Positions 17,079 through 25,718 are shown, counted from the first letter of the stretch. The stretch: 64,000 bases of DNA from Salinarimonas chemoclinalis (GCF_041514305.1 NZ_JBGMWH010000002.1:1-64000); one strand, 5' to 3'. Program-made: numbers and translations. Notes: generated from the sequence alone by a model not told the origin.

Positions 17079-18514
17079 GCGGCGGCTCCGCAGCAGCCTC
17101 CGGCGGTCGCCGGGGCGGGGGACGTGGTCGGGGACGAGGATGGCCTGGAGGCCGCGATCGGGAGGTGGGCGGCGTCGCCGCCGCAGCAGCCGCGTGCAGC
17201 CTCCGGCGCGGGCGCGCAGCAGGCGTCCGTGCCGTCGGCGAGATCGGTCGAGCACACGCCGGTCTTCGGCAGCGCCAGCTCGACCCGGTCCGCCTCCTCG
17301 AGCGCCCCCGCCAGGGCGGCGACGACGGAGCGGACCTGCTCGTAGCCGGTCATCATCAGGAAGGTCGGCGCGCGGCCGTAGCTCTTGGCGCCGACCACGT
17401 AGAGGCCGGGCTCGGGATGGGCGAGGGCCGCGTGCCCGTGCGGCGTGACGCTGCCGCAGGCGTGGACGTTGGGATCGATGTCGGCGGCGAGCGCCCGCGC
17501 GCATTCGAGCCACGGGTCGAGATCGACGCGCAGCTCGCGCAGGAAGCCGAGGTCGGGACGCTGGCCGGTGAGGGCGACGATGCGGTCGACGGGACCGATC
17601 GTGCGCCCCGCCTCGTCCGCCACGACGAGCGCGCCGTCGGCGTCCGCGCGCACGGACGCCGCGAGGAAGCCGGCCTCGAGCCGCACCCGGCCCTCCGAGA
17701 CGAGCGTCCGGAGCCGGGCGCCGAGCGCGCCGCGGGCGGGGAGCTCGTCGCCCGCCCCACCGCCGAAAGCGCGGATCGGCCGCGCGCCGCGGATCGCCCA
17801 CGCGACCGCGCCGGCGCCGGTCTCCGCCGCGAGGCGGGCGAGCTCGATGACCGCGTTCGCCGCCGAATGCCCCGCGCCGACCACGAGTGTGCGGGCGCCC
17901 TCGTAGTGCGCGCGGTCGCGGCCGAGCGGGTCGGGGATGCGGTAGGCGATGCGCGCCGTCCCTCCGACGGCACCCACTTCCTCGCCGAGCGCCGGGACGC
18001 CCGAGCCGCCGAGCGGGTTCGGCGTGCCCCAGGTCCCCGTCGCGTCGATCACGGCGCGTGCGGCGAGCCGCGTCCGTCGTCCGTCGGCATGGGCGACGTC
18101 GACGTGGAACGCCGCCTCCTCCCGCCGAGCGCTCCGCACCTTGTCCATCCCGGCGCGGGTCACGGCGAGGACGCGTGCGCCGGTCTCGATGCGGCCATGG
18201 GCGGCGAGCGCGTCGGCGAGGGGCGCGAGATAGCGCTCGGCGAGCTCGGCCCCGGTGGGCAGCGCGTCCGGATCGGGCTCGGCCCAGCCGGTCCGCGCGA
18301 GCAGCCGGCGCGCGGCCGCGTCGACATCGTAGCGCCAGGGCGAGAACAGGCGCACGTGTCCCCAGTCGCGCACGTGCGTGCCGACCGCGGCACCGGCCTC
18401 GATCACGACGAAGGGCAGGCCGCGCGCCGCGCAGTGGGCCGCGGCGGCGAGGCCGATCGGGCCGGCACCGATGATCGCGATGGGCAGATCCGGCGAGGCG
18501 GTTGGGGTGCTCAT
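17075..18514 (-). CDS. Flavin-dependent monooxygenase-like protein with cysteine-pair tail
   Basis: A 479-residue NAD(P)/FAD Rossmann-fold enzyme of the flavin monooxygenase type. The FAD motif IIGAGPIGLAAAAH lies at about 13-26 and a second nucleotide motif TLVVGAGHSAANAVIEL near the middle. The family often accompanies arsR in ars operons (ArsO-like), where its reaction is poorly defined. The unusual part is the last about 66 residues: GVCST, then three vicinal cysteine pairs (DACCAP, RGCCGG, GGCCGAA) separated by Ala/Pro/Ser linkers. Such pairs are well suited to bind As(III), as in ArsD. The start has GGAG seven bases upstream. Confidence 0.82.
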   Translation of the reverse strand: MSTPTASPDLPIAIIGAGPIGLAAAAHCAARGLPFVVIEAGAAVGTHVRDWGHVRLFSPWRYDVDAAARRLLARTGWAEPDPDALPTGAELAERYLAPLADALAAHGRIETGARVLAVTRAGMDKVRSARREEAAFHVDVAHADGRRTRLAARAVIDATGTWGTPNPLGGSGVPALGEEVGAVGGTARIAYRIPDPLGRDRAHYEGARTLVVGAGHSAANAVIELARLAAETGAGAVAWAIRGARPIRAFGGGAGDELPARGALGARLRTLVSEGRVRLEAGFLAASVRADADGALVVADEAGRTIGPVDRIVALTGQRPDLGFLRELRVDLDPWLECARALAADIDPNVHACGSVTPHGHAALAHPEPGLYVVGAKSYGRAPTFLMMTGYEQVRSVVAALAGALEEADRVELALPKTGVCSTDLADGTDACCAPAPEAARGCCGGDAAHLPIAASRPSSSPTTSPAPATAGGCCGAAA

Positions 18515-18539
18515 GGCGGTGCTCCTACGATGTCGATCG

Positions 18540-18558
18540 TTCCAGAATTTTCGAAATA
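18540..18558. promoter_or_regulatory. ArsR-type operator copy 2, upstream of the flavoprotein gene
   Basis: TTCCAGAATTTTCGAAATA on the plus strand matches 15 of 19 positions of the motif at 18954-18972. It lies in the 62-bp gap between arsR and the flavoprotein gene, 26 bp before the latter's start, so it may give a second ArsR-controlled promoter inside the operon. Confidence 0.6.
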
Positions 18559-18576
18559 GAGGAGCGCGAAAAAGCG

Positions 18577-18912
18577 CTACACGGCTTCCTCGCGCGCGCT
18601 CCGCGCAGACGCGGCCCCGCACCCCGCGTCGACGCAGCATTCCTGGGAGAGGAAGGCGACGAGCTCGTTCATGACGGGGTAGTTCGCGCGGCAGATCAGC
18701 GTCGTGCCCTGGCGCTCCTGCGTCACCAGCGCGACGCCCACGAGGGCGCGCAGGTGGTGCGAGAGCGTCGATGCGGGGATGCCGATGCGCTCCTGCAGCG
18801 CGCCGACGGGGAGCCCGCCGTCGCCGGCCCGTACGAGCACGCGATAGAGCGAGAGCCGGGTGGGATTTCCCAGGGCCTCGAGGCGCTTGGCGATGGTGAG
18901 CGTCGTATCCAT
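18577..18912 (-). CDS. arsR: ArsR-family arsenic/antimony-responsive repressor
   Basis: A 111-residue winged-helix repressor. The helix-turn-helix is at about 35-58 (VGALQERIGIPASTLSHHLRAL). A C-terminal cysteine cluster ECCVDAGC at 91-98 provides Cys92, Cys93 and Cys98, the arrangement known from As(III)-binding ArsR proteins with a C-terminal sensor site. It heads the operon with the flavoprotein and MFS genes. A motif found twice (18954-18972 and 18540-18558) is the probable binding site. Confidence 0.93.
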   Translation of the reverse strand: MDTTLTIAKRLEALGNPTRLSLYRVLVRAGDGGLPVGALQERIGIPASTLSHHLRALVGVALVTQERQGTTLICRANYPVMNELVAFLSQECCVDAGCGAASARSAREEAV

Positions 18913-18953
18913 GGTCGAAGGATGGACCGGACGGGGAGTGGTGTCAACCGTAT

Positions 18954-18972
18954 TTCCGGAATTACCGAAGTA
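18954..18972. promoter_or_regulatory. ArsR-type operator copy 1, upstream of arsR
   Basis: TTCCGGAATTACCGAAGTA lies 42-60 bp upstream of arsR and contains the palindrome TTCCGGAA. A TTGACA hexamer on the minus strand (18947-18942) is close by. The same motif recurs before the flavoprotein gene, which supports regulation of both by ArsR. Confidence 0.6.
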
Positions 18973-19012
18973 AGCCGCATGACGGAATTTTCCGGTGCCG
19001 CGCCGACCATCC

Positions 19013-19828
19013 TCAGATGATCGTCGCGCGCACCTTGGCGGAGACCCACTCCGAGACGACGACGGTCGCGAGGATCACGACGAAGATCACCGTCACCTCC
19101 GACCAGGCGAGGCGGGCCAGCGAGGAGTTGAGCTGCACGCCGATGCCGCCCGCGCCGACGAGGCCCAGCACCGCGGATTCGCGGATGTTGATGTCCCAGC
19201 GGAACACGGACACGCCGGCGAAGGTGGGCAGGATCTGCGGGACGATGGCGTAGTCGATCACCTGCGCCGCGCGCGCTCCGGTCGCCTTCACGGCCTCGAC
19301 CTGGCTCTCGTCGATCTCCTCGATCGCCTCGTAGAGCAGCTTGCCGATGAAGCCGATCGAGCGCAGCCCGATGGCGATGATGCCGGCGAGCAGCCCCGGG
19401 CCGATGATCGCGACGAGCAGCAGCGCCCAGATCAGCGAGTTGATCGAGCGCGAGGCGACGATGACGAAGAGCGCGATCGGACGCGCGAAGGCGAGGCTCG
19501 GCGTGGTGTTGCGCGCCGCCAGGAAGGCGATCGGGACGGCGACGACGATGCCGAGCAGCGTCCCCAGCGTCGCGATGTTGAGCGTGTCCCAAAGGGGCGC
19601 CCAGAGCCGATCGAGGTAGGACCAGCGTGGCGGCCAGGCCCGGCCGAGCAGGTCCCCGGCCTGGCGGGGCGCGTCCTGGACGAAGAACCAGATCGTGTCC
19701 TGCGTCATCACCTGGAAGGCGAAGACGGTGAGCGCCACGAGGGCGAGCCAGCCGGCATAGGCGGCGAATTGCTGGCGCGTGGTACGGCGCGTCCAGACCG
19801 GGCGATCGGCGAGGCGGGAGACCGGCAT
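19013..19828 (-). CDS. phnE2: Phosphonate-type ABC transporter permease (second copy)
   Basis: A 271-residue inner-membrane permease of the PhnE family with about six helices. The EAA-type loop for contact with the ATPase is seen in SQVEAVKATGARAAQVIDYA, and the family signature RWDINIRESAVLGLVGAGG is near the C-terminus. It overlaps the first permease gene by one base (TGATG). It is the last gene of phnD-phnC-phnE1-phnE2. Two permease genes are the rule in alphaproteobacterial phosphonate importers. Confidence 0.93.
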   Translation of the reverse strand: MPVSRLADRPVWTRRTTRQQFAAYAGWLALVALTVFAFQVMTQDTIWFFVQDAPRQAGDLLGRAWPPRWSYLDRLWAPLWDTLNIATLGTLLGIVVAVPIAFLAARNTTPSLAFARPIALFVIVASRSINSLIWALLLVAIIGPGLLAGIIAIGLRSIGFIGKLLYEAIEEIDESQVEAVKATGARAAQVIDYAIVPQILPTFAGVSVFRWDINIRESAVLGLVGAGGIGVQLNSSLARLAWSEVTVIFVVILATVVVSEWVSAKVRATII

Positions 19829-20664
19829 CACTGGATCCGCTTGCGCAGCCAGCTCGAGGAATACTCGGCGGCCATGACGATGAGGATGATGAGGAGCAGC
19901 ACCGCGGCGGCGGTGTCGTACTCGTAGCGGTCCATGGCGACGTTGAGCGTCGCGCCGATGCCGCCGGCGCCGACGATGCCGATCACCGCCGACTCGCGGA
20001 AGTTGATGTCGAGCCTGTACATCGAGAGCCCGACGAGGCGCGGCAGGACCTGGGGCTGGATGCCCCAGTTGAGCACCTGCCACCAGCTCGCGCCGGTGGC
20101 GCGCATCGCCTCCGCCTGCGCCTCGTCGATGTCCTCGATGTCCTCGGCGAGCAGCTTCGCCATGAAGCCGATCGTGGCGAAGGTCAGCGTCAGGAAGCCG
20201 GCGAAGGGACCGAAGCCGAACATGGCCACGAACAGGATCGCGATGATGATCTCCTGGAAGGAGCGCGACAGCGCGACGATGGCGCGACAGACGGCGTAGA
20301 TCGGCAGGGGCGCGATGTTGCGCGCCGCACCGATGCCGATCGGGATGGAGAGGATCACGCCCGCGACGGTGGAGGTGAGCGTCATCGTCAGGCTTTCGAC
20401 GAAGCCCTTGACGATGTCCCGCGAGCGGGAGGTGAAGTCCGGCGAGAAGAAGGCCTGCACGAAGCGCCAGCCCCGCTCCATGCCTTCCGCGACGCGCGTC
20501 CAGTTGACGTCGACGGTGGAGATCGCGAGCGCGAGGTAGACGACGAAGCCGCCGTAGACGACGAGCCGGAGCCAGGGACGCCGGATGAAGATCGGCGGGC
20601 GCTTCCAGCGGCGCCCGGCGAGCGGGGCGGAGCCGCCCGCGGCGAGCGGGGAGGGCGCGTTCAT
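19828..20664 (-). CDS. phnE1: Phosphonate-type ABC transporter permease (first copy)
   Basis: A 278-residue PhnE-family permease. The coupling loop AQAEAMRATGASWWQVLNWG and the signature YRLDINFRESAVIGIVGAGG closely parallel the second permease, consistent with an old duplication and a heterodimeric channel. The N-terminus carries an extra hydrophilic, proline-rich segment (RRWKRPPIFIRRPW). It overlaps the phnC stop by four bases. Confidence 0.93.
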   Translation of the reverse strand: MNAPSPLAAGGSAPLAGRRWKRPPIFIRRPWLRLVVYGGFVVYLALAISTVDVNWTRVAEGMERGWRFVQAFFSPDFTSRSRDIVKGFVESLTMTLTSTVAGVILSIPIGIGAARNIAPLPIYAVCRAIVALSRSFQEIIIAILFVAMFGFGPFAGFLTLTFATIGFMAKLLAEDIEDIDEAQAEAMRATGASWWQVLNWGIQPQVLPRLVGLSMYRLDINFRESAVIGIVGAGGIGATLNVAMDRYEYDTAAAVLLLIILIVMAAEYSSSWLRKRIQ

Positions 20665-21491
20665 GCCGCGCCCGCTTTCGCACGCGCCTCGAAATCGGCG
20701 GCGTCGGCGGCGTCCTTGGCCGTGTCGTCCGCCTCCTTGCGCATCGCCTGCCAGTCCTCCGAGCCGTAGATGGCGGTGAGCGCCGCCTCGTCGAGCGCCT
20801 CGGGCGTGCCGTCGAACACGACCTCGCCGGCGCGCAGCCCGACGATCCGGTCGACGAACATCTTGGCGAGCAGCACGTCGTGGATGTTGATGATCGCCGG
20901 CAACTGCCGCTCGCGGCAGATCTCGCAGATGAGCCGCATGATCTGGCGCGAGGTCTTCGGGTCGAGCGAGGCGGTGGGCTCGTCCACGAGCAGCAGCTCG
21001 GGGTCCTGCTCGAGGGCGCGGGCGATGCCCACGCGCTGGCGCTGGCCGCCGGAGAGCGCGTCCGCGCGCTTGTCGACGTGGTCGGTGAGGCCGACGCGCT
21101 CGAGCAGGCCGAAGGCCTTGTCTACGTCGGCTTGGGGAAAGCGGCGCAGGAAGGAGCGCCAGAACGGCACGTAGCCGAGCCGTCCGGAGAGGACGTTCTC
21201 CATGACGGTGAGGCGTTCCACGAGCGCGTATTCCTGGAAGATCATGCCGATGCGTCGGCGCACCCGCCGCAAGTCGCCGCGGCCGGCGCGGGTGATCTCG
21301 CGATCGCCGAGGAAGACCTTCCCGGATGTGGGCTCGACCAGGCGGTTCACGCAGCGGATCAGCGTCGACTTGCCGGCGCCGGACGGGCCGATCAGGCCCA
21401 CGACCTGGCCCGAGGGCACCTCGAAGGAGACATCGGTCAGGGCCTTGTCCCCGGTCTTGTAGCGCTTGGTCAGGCCCTCGACGCGCAGCAT
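20661..21491 (-). CDS. phnC: Phosphonate-type ABC transporter ATP-binding protein
   Basis: A 276-residue ABC ATPase. Walker A GPSGAGKST lies at about 35-43, the signature LSGGQRQRVGIARAL and Walker B LLLVDEPTAS follow, and the PhnC-typical stretch NRLVEPTSGKVFLGDREITRAG is present. The C-terminal tail is Ala/Asp rich. It sits between phnD and the two permease genes. Substrate could be a phosphonate, phosphite or a similar reduced phosphorus compound; the sequence alone does not decide this. Confidence 0.95.
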   Translation of the reverse strand: MLRVEGLTKRYKTGDKALTDVSFEVPSGQVVGLIGPSGAGKSTLIRCVNRLVEPTSGKVFLGDREITRAGRGDLRRVRRRIGMIFQEYALVERLTVMENVLSGRLGYVPFWRSFLRRFPQADVDKAFGLLERVGLTDHVDKRADALSGGQRQRVGIARALEQDPELLLVDEPTASLDPKTSRQIMRLICEICRERQLPAIINIHDVLLAKMFVDRIVGLRAGEVVFDGTPEALDEAALTAIYGSEDWQAMRKEADDTAKDAADAADFEARAKAGAA

Positions 21492-21564
21492 GCGGCGCTC
21501 TCCCGGTAATGCGAAAACGACGGCGCCCCGGGGCCCGCCGGGCCCGGCGCGCCGGATAGGCGAA

Positions 21565-22515
21565 TCAGTTGCAGGTGTACTCGACGCCGTTCGCCTCGTC
21601 GATCTGGCGGATCACCGCCCAATCCTCCTGGAAGGTGATCGGGATGAACTGATCCTCGCCGTTGCGGCCGAACTCCTCGGCCAGCGGCGTGCCCTCCCAG
21701 TCGTAGGAGAAGAAGGCCTCCTGGATGGCCTCCTGCAGCTCGGGCGTGAGGTTGTAGACCACGCCGTAGCCGGTCGTCGGGAAGGTCTGCGAGGTGTAGA
21801 TCACCGACAGCTGGTCCTCGGAGACGACGTCACGATCGATCATGCGCGCCTTGACCGAGTTGGCGATCGCGGCGGCCGGATAGTCCTTGTTGGCGACGCC
21901 GAGGATCGAGTTGTCGTGCGCGCCCGAGAAGACCGGCTCGTAATCCGTTCCGGCGACCATGCCGAACTCGCTCGCCAGCAGGGCCGAAGGGGCCTTGAAG
22001 CCCGAGTTCGACGTCTCGGAGGTGAAGGCCATCTGCTTGCCGCGGATGTCCTCGACGCTCTCGATGCCCGAGCCCGGATAGGTGATGATCTCCATCTCGT
22101 AGCCGAAGGAGCCGTCCTCGGCCGCCATCATGGCGAAGGGACGGAAGCCCGCGCAGGCCACGGCGATGGGGTTCGAGCCCGTGTTGAAGCCCGCGATGTG
22201 CAGGCGCCCGGCGCGCATGGCCTCGAGCTGAGCGGCATTCGACTGCACGGGGAAGAACTGCACCGGCCTGCCGGTGGCCTCCTCGAGATGGGTGAGGAAG
22301 TCGGCCCAGACCTCGGCGTACACCGCGGGGTCCTCGACCGGGGTGTAGGCGAAGACCAGCGTGTCGGGATCGACGAGCTGCGAGGCATCGGTCGGGATGT
22401 CGGCGATCATGTCGCCGTCGGCGTCGGTGAAGCGCGAGTCGAGCGCGAACTCGGCCTGGGCGGCGCCCGTCGCGACGAGCAGCGCCGCGGCGGCGGCGAA
22501 GGTGCGGAAGTACAT
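21565..22515 (-). CDS. phnD: Phosphonate-type ABC transporter periplasmic binding protein
   Basis: A 316-residue receptor with a Sec signal ending near GAAQAEFALDSR. The fold signature of PhnD proteins is visible: LHIAGFNTGSNPIAVACAGF, then the phosphate-group binding stretch FTSETSNSGFKAPSALL (about 155-171). It is the first gene of the operon, 73 bases before phnC, and is preceded by a Pho box at 22610-22627. No C-P lyase or phosphonatase gene is in the window. Confidence 0.94.
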   Translation of the reverse strand: MYFRTFAAAAALLVATGAAQAEFALDSRFTDADGDMIADIPTDASQLVDPDTLVFAYTPVEDPAVYAEVWADFLTHLEEATGRPVQFFPVQSNAAQLEAMRAGRLHIAGFNTGSNPIAVACAGFRPFAMMAAEDGSFGYEMEIITYPGSGIESVEDIRGKQMAFTSETSNSGFKAPSALLASEFGMVAGTDYEPVFSGAHDNSILGVANKDYPAAAIANSVKARMIDRDVVSEDQLSVIYTSQTFPTTGYGVVYNLTPELQEAIQEAFFSYDWEGTPLAEEFGRNGEDQFIPITFQEDWAVIRQIDEANGVEYTCN

Positions 22516-22609
22516 CGGCGTGACCCCTGTCGATTACGGCCGATCACCGGCGCCGCGCGCGGCTCGCGCGACGTCCCGTGCGGCTCTTGCCCCGGAGTAG
22601 TTTCCGACG

Positions 22610-22627
22610 ATGACAGGTCCGTGACAA
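22610..22627 (-). promoter_or_regulatory. PhoB-binding Pho box upstream of phnD
   Basis: Read on the minus strand, TTGTCAC (22627-22621), GGAC, CTGTCAT (22616-22610) forms two 7-bp direct repeats spaced by 4 bases, nearly matching the Pho box CTGTCAT-N4-CTGTCAT. It has the orientation of the phn operon and lies 95 bp before phnD, so phosphate-starvation control is likely. Confidence 0.75.
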
Positions 22628-22745
22628 GCCTGCGGCTACGGGCTCCCGGATCGTCACGTCGGGCGGCGCGCCGAAGCTTGCCTTCGCGGGCGGTTCGGAT
22701 AGAAGCCGCAGCGGGGCCGCCCCCGCGGGCCCGGGAGTGACGCCG

Positions 22746-23297
22746 ATGGCCTTCGCCCTGCGCCTCGCGCGCGGCATCGACGCCCTGAACGAGCGCATCG
22801 CGCGGCTCGCGGCGTGGCTCGTCGTCGCAGCCGTGGCGATCTCGGCGGGCAACGCGATCTCGCGCAAGGCCTTCTCGCTCTCCTCGAACGCCTGGCTCGA
22901 GGCGCAATGGTACCTGTTCGGGGCGGTGTTCCTGCTCGGCGCCTCGTGGACCCTGAAGCGGAACGAGCACGTGCGAATCGACGTCGTCTCCTCGCGGCTC
23001 TCGCCGCGTGCCCGCGGCTGGATCGACGTCGTCGGCCACACGCTGTTCCTGATCCCCTTCGCGCTCGTCCACGTGATCACGGCCGTGCCGTTCTTCCTGC
23101 TCTCCTGGCGGACGGGGGAGGTCTCGGCGAACGCGGGCGGGCTGCCGCTGTGGCCGGCGAAGATCCTCGTGCTCGTCGGCTTCTCGATGCTGCTGGCGCA
23201 GGGCGTCTCCGAACTCGTCAAGAAGATCGCGGTCCTGGGCGGGGCGCCGCCCGACGAGGCCCAGGGCGGGCCGCCCGTGTCCGGGTTCGGGTCATGA
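22746..23297 (+). CDS. TRAP transporter small permease subunit (DctQ-type)
   Basis: A 183-residue membrane protein with four helices, the small subunit of a TRAP transporter. AWLEAQWYLFGAVFLLGASWTLKRNEHVRID is the diagnostic segment of this subunit (given here as positions about 53-83). ATG at 22746 has GGGAG nine bases upstream; a GTG at 22737 abuts that site and is less likely. The stop overlaps the large-subunit start (ATGA). Confidence 0.92.
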   Translation: MAFALRLARGIDALNERIARLAAWLVVAAVAISAGNAISRKAFSLSSNAWLEAQWYLFGAVFLLGASWTLKRNEHVRIDVVSSRLSPRARGWIDVVGHTLFLIPFALVHVITAVPFFLLSWRTGEVSANAGGLPLWPAKILVLVGFSMLLAQGVSELVKKIAVLGGAPPDEAQGGPPVSGFGS

Positions 23298-24994
23298 GCG
23301 CCGTCCTCGTCGAGAACCTCGCGCCGATCATGTTCGGCTCGCTCGTCCTGTTCATGCTGCTCGGCTACCCGATCGCCTTCTCGCTGGCGGCGCTCGGGCT
23401 CGGCTTCGGCTTCCTGGGGATCGAGCTCGGCCTGTTCGCGCCGGGCTTCTTCCAGGCGCTGCCGGACCGCGTCTTCGGCGCGATGGCGAACGAGACGCTG
23501 CTCGCGATCCCGTTCTTCACCTTCATGGGCATCGTGCTCGAGCGCTCGCGCATGGCCGAGGACCTGCTCGACACGATGGGTCAGCTGTTCGGCTCGGTGC
23601 GCGGGGGGCTCGCCTACGCCGTGATCTTCGTGGGCGCGCTGCTGGCGGCGACGACGGGCGTGGTCGCCGCCGCGGTGATCTCGATGGGGCTGATCTCGCT
23701 GCCGATCATGCTCCGGTACGGCTACGACCGGCGCCTCGCCACGGGCGTGATCGTGGCATCCGGCACGCTCGCGCAGATCCTGCCGCCCTCCCTCGTGCTG
23801 ATCGTGCTCGCCGACCAGCTCGGCCGCTCGGTGGGGGACATGTATGCCGGCGCCATGCTGCCGGCGCTGATGCTGACGGCGGCCTTCGCGCTCTACGTGT
23901 TCGTCAATTCGCTGCTGCGCCCCGCCATGGCGCCGCCGCTGCCGAAGGAGGCGAGACGCCTGGGTACGGGGATCGCCTCGCTGCTCGTCCTCGCCGCCGC
24001 GGCGATCGGCGTCGGCTGGGGCGCGACGCTCTGGTTCGAAGGCCGCGTCGAGCAGGCGCCCTACGTCTGGGGCGCCGCGGCGGGCGTGCTCCTCGCCTTC
24101 GCGGTCGCCTGGGCGAACCGGCGGCTGAAGCTCGGCGTGCTGTCCCGGCTCGCAGAGCAGGTGACGCTGGTGCTGGTGCCGCCGCTCGCTCTGATCTTCC
24201 TCGTGCTCGGCACGATCTTCGTGGGCCTCGCCACGCCCACCGAGGGCGGCGCCATGGGGGCCGTCGGCGCGCTCGCGCTCGCGGTGCTCAAGGGGCGCCT
24301 GTCGCTGCGGCTCACCCGCGAGGCGGCGGAATCGACGCTGCGGCTCTCGGCCTTCGTCATGTTCGTGCTGATCGGCGCGCGGGTGTTCTCGCTCACCTTC
24401 TACGGGGTGAGCGGCCACATCTGGGTAAAGGACCTGCTCTTGGCGCTGCCGGGCGGGGAGGCGGGGTTCCTGCTCTTCGTCGGCCTGACCGTCTTCTTCC
24501 TCGGCTTCTTCCTGGACTTCTTCGAGATCGTCTTCATCCTCGTGCCGCTGCTCGTCGCGCCGGCGCAGGCGCTCGGCATCGATCTCGTATGGTTCGGCGT
24601 GCTGCTCGCGGTGAACTTCCAGACCTCGTTCCTCACGCCACCGTTCGGATTCTCGCTGTTCTACCTGCGCTCGGTGACCCCCAGCGGCGAATACGAGGAT
24701 GCGGTGACGGGCGCGCGGGTGCGCGGGGTCGACACGCTGGAGATCTACCGCGGCGTGATCCCCTTCGTGGCGATCCAGGTCATGATGATCGTCGTCGTCT
24801 ACCTCGCGCCCGGCCTCGTGACGCACTACCGCTCGGACGCGCCGGTCCTCGACGAGGACCAGGTGCGCGAGCGGCTCGACCGTCTGATCATGCCGGGCCT
24901 CGGCGACGGGGGAGGGGGACCCGGCGGCGGCTTCGGCCCCGGTTTCGGCCCGCCGCAGATGCCGAGCTTCGCGCCGCCGGCTCCGCCGCAGTGA
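23294..24994 (+). CDS. TRAP transporter large permease subunit (DctM-type)
   Basis: A 566-residue membrane protein with about twelve helices that forms the sodium-coupled channel. The family segments ANETLLAIPFFTFMGIVLER and FLTPPFGFSLFYLR are present. It is longer than the usual 430 residues: an insert with extra helices lies in the middle (about 215-300), and the tail is a glycine/proline-rich cytoplasmic extension. This long type goes with DctP receptors for hydrophobic or organic acids. No receptor gene is adjacent; the orphan receptor at 1424-2533 is a candidate partner. Confidence 0.92.
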   Translation: MSAVLVENLAPIMFGSLVLFMLLGYPIAFSLAALGLGFGFLGIELGLFAPGFFQALPDRVFGAMANETLLAIPFFTFMGIVLERSRMAEDLLDTMGQLFGSVRGGLAYAVIFVGALLAATTGVVAAAVISMGLISLPIMLRYGYDRRLATGVIVASGTLAQILPPSLVLIVLADQLGRSVGDMYAGAMLPALMLTAAFALYVFVNSLLRPAMAPPLPKEARRLGTGIASLLVLAAAAIGVGWGATLWFEGRVEQAPYVWGAAAGVLLAFAVAWANRRLKLGVLSRLAEQVTLVLVPPLALIFLVLGTIFVGLATPTEGGAMGAVGALALAVLKGRLSLRLTREAAESTLRLSAFVMFVLIGARVFSLTFYGVSGHIWVKDLLLALPGGEAGFLLFVGLTVFFLGFFLDFFEIVFILVPLLVAPAQALGIDLVWFGVLLAVNFQTSFLTPPFGFSLFYLRSVTPSGEYEDAVTGARVRGVDTLEIYRGVIPFVAIQVMMIVVVYLAPGLVTHYRSDAPVLDEDQVRERLDRLIMPGLGDGGGGPGGGFGPGFGPPQMPSFAPPAPPQ

Positions 24995-24997
24995 CGC

Positions 24998-25618
24998 TCA
25001 TGCGCCCGAGCGCAAGGCACGCTCGATCGCAGCCAGGATCCGCGGGTCGGTCGGTGCCGTGGGCGTGAAGAACGCGGCGGCCAGCGTGCCGTCCGGGGCG
25101 ACGAGGTACTTGTGATAATTCCACCGCGGCGCCTCGCCGGGGCGCTCGCGCGCGGCCCAGGCGTAGAACGGGTGCGCCGCCGCGCCGACGACATGCGTGC
25201 GCGCCGCGAGTGGGAAGGCGACGCCCCAGGTGCCCTGGCAGAAGGCGGCGATGGCGGCGTCGTCGGCGAGCTCCTGGCGGAAGTCGTTCGACGGCACGCC
25301 GATGACGACGAGCCCACGCGGCCCGTAGCGCTCGTGCAGCGTCTGCAGGCCCGCGAGCTGGTTCACGAAACCGCAGCGCGAGGCGGTGTTGACGACGAGG
25401 ATCGGCCGGCCGGCGAAGGCGGCGAGGTCGATGCGGCCGCCGTCGATGGCGTCGAAGGAGAAGGCGTGGGCCGTGGGGCGCGAGGCGAGGGCGGCGTCCC
25501 CGGCCTGCCCGTCGGCGGCACGCGCGGCGTGGGTGGTCGCGGCGAAGGCGAGCAGAAGCGCCGGAGCGAGGGCGACGGCGGACGCGAGTGCGATCGATCT
25601 CAGTGAGCGTTTCGGCAC
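24998..25618 (-). CDS. Glutathione peroxidase-family protein, exported
   Basis: A 206-residue thiol peroxidase of the GPX family. A GTG start at 25618 is preceded at 6 bases by GGGAGG, which is better than an ATG further upstream. A signal peptide (about 1-31) precedes the fold, so it acts in the periplasm or is membrane-bound. The peroxidatic cysteine is in NTASRCGF, followed by the Gln-containing helix FVNQLAGLQTL and the Trp/Asn motif WNYHKYLV. The active site is a plain cysteine codon, not selenocysteine. It converges on the TRAP large subunit with a 3-base gap. Confidence 0.9.
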   Translation of the reverse strand: MPKRSLRSIALASAVALAPALLLAFAATTHAARAADGQAGDAALASRPTAHAFSFDAIDGGRIDLAAFAGRPILVVNTASRCGFVNQLAGLQTLHERYGPRGLVVIGVPSNDFRQELADDAAIAAFCQGTWGVAFPLAARTHVVGAAAHPFYAWAARERPGEAPRWNYHKYLVAPDGTLAAAFFTPTAPTDPRILAAIERALRSGA

Positions 25619-25718
25619 GGGGAACCTCCCGAGGCATCTCCAGGACGGCACCGCCCGAGAGGGGCCGCTACACGGAGATGGTGCGCGCCGCCTCGCCGTA
25701 AAGCCGCGCGCAGGACTC

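Noticed and set aside
13422..17345. A 1307-residue plus-strand open frame through the GGDEF/EAL gene and antisense to the MFS gene
   Set aside because: It runs out of frame with the real c-di-GMP gene and shows only Arg/Ala/Pro-rich composition.
24998..25618. Possible selenocysteine in the glutathione peroxidase
   Set aside because: The active site is an ordinary cysteine codon in NTASRCGF with no in-frame TGA.
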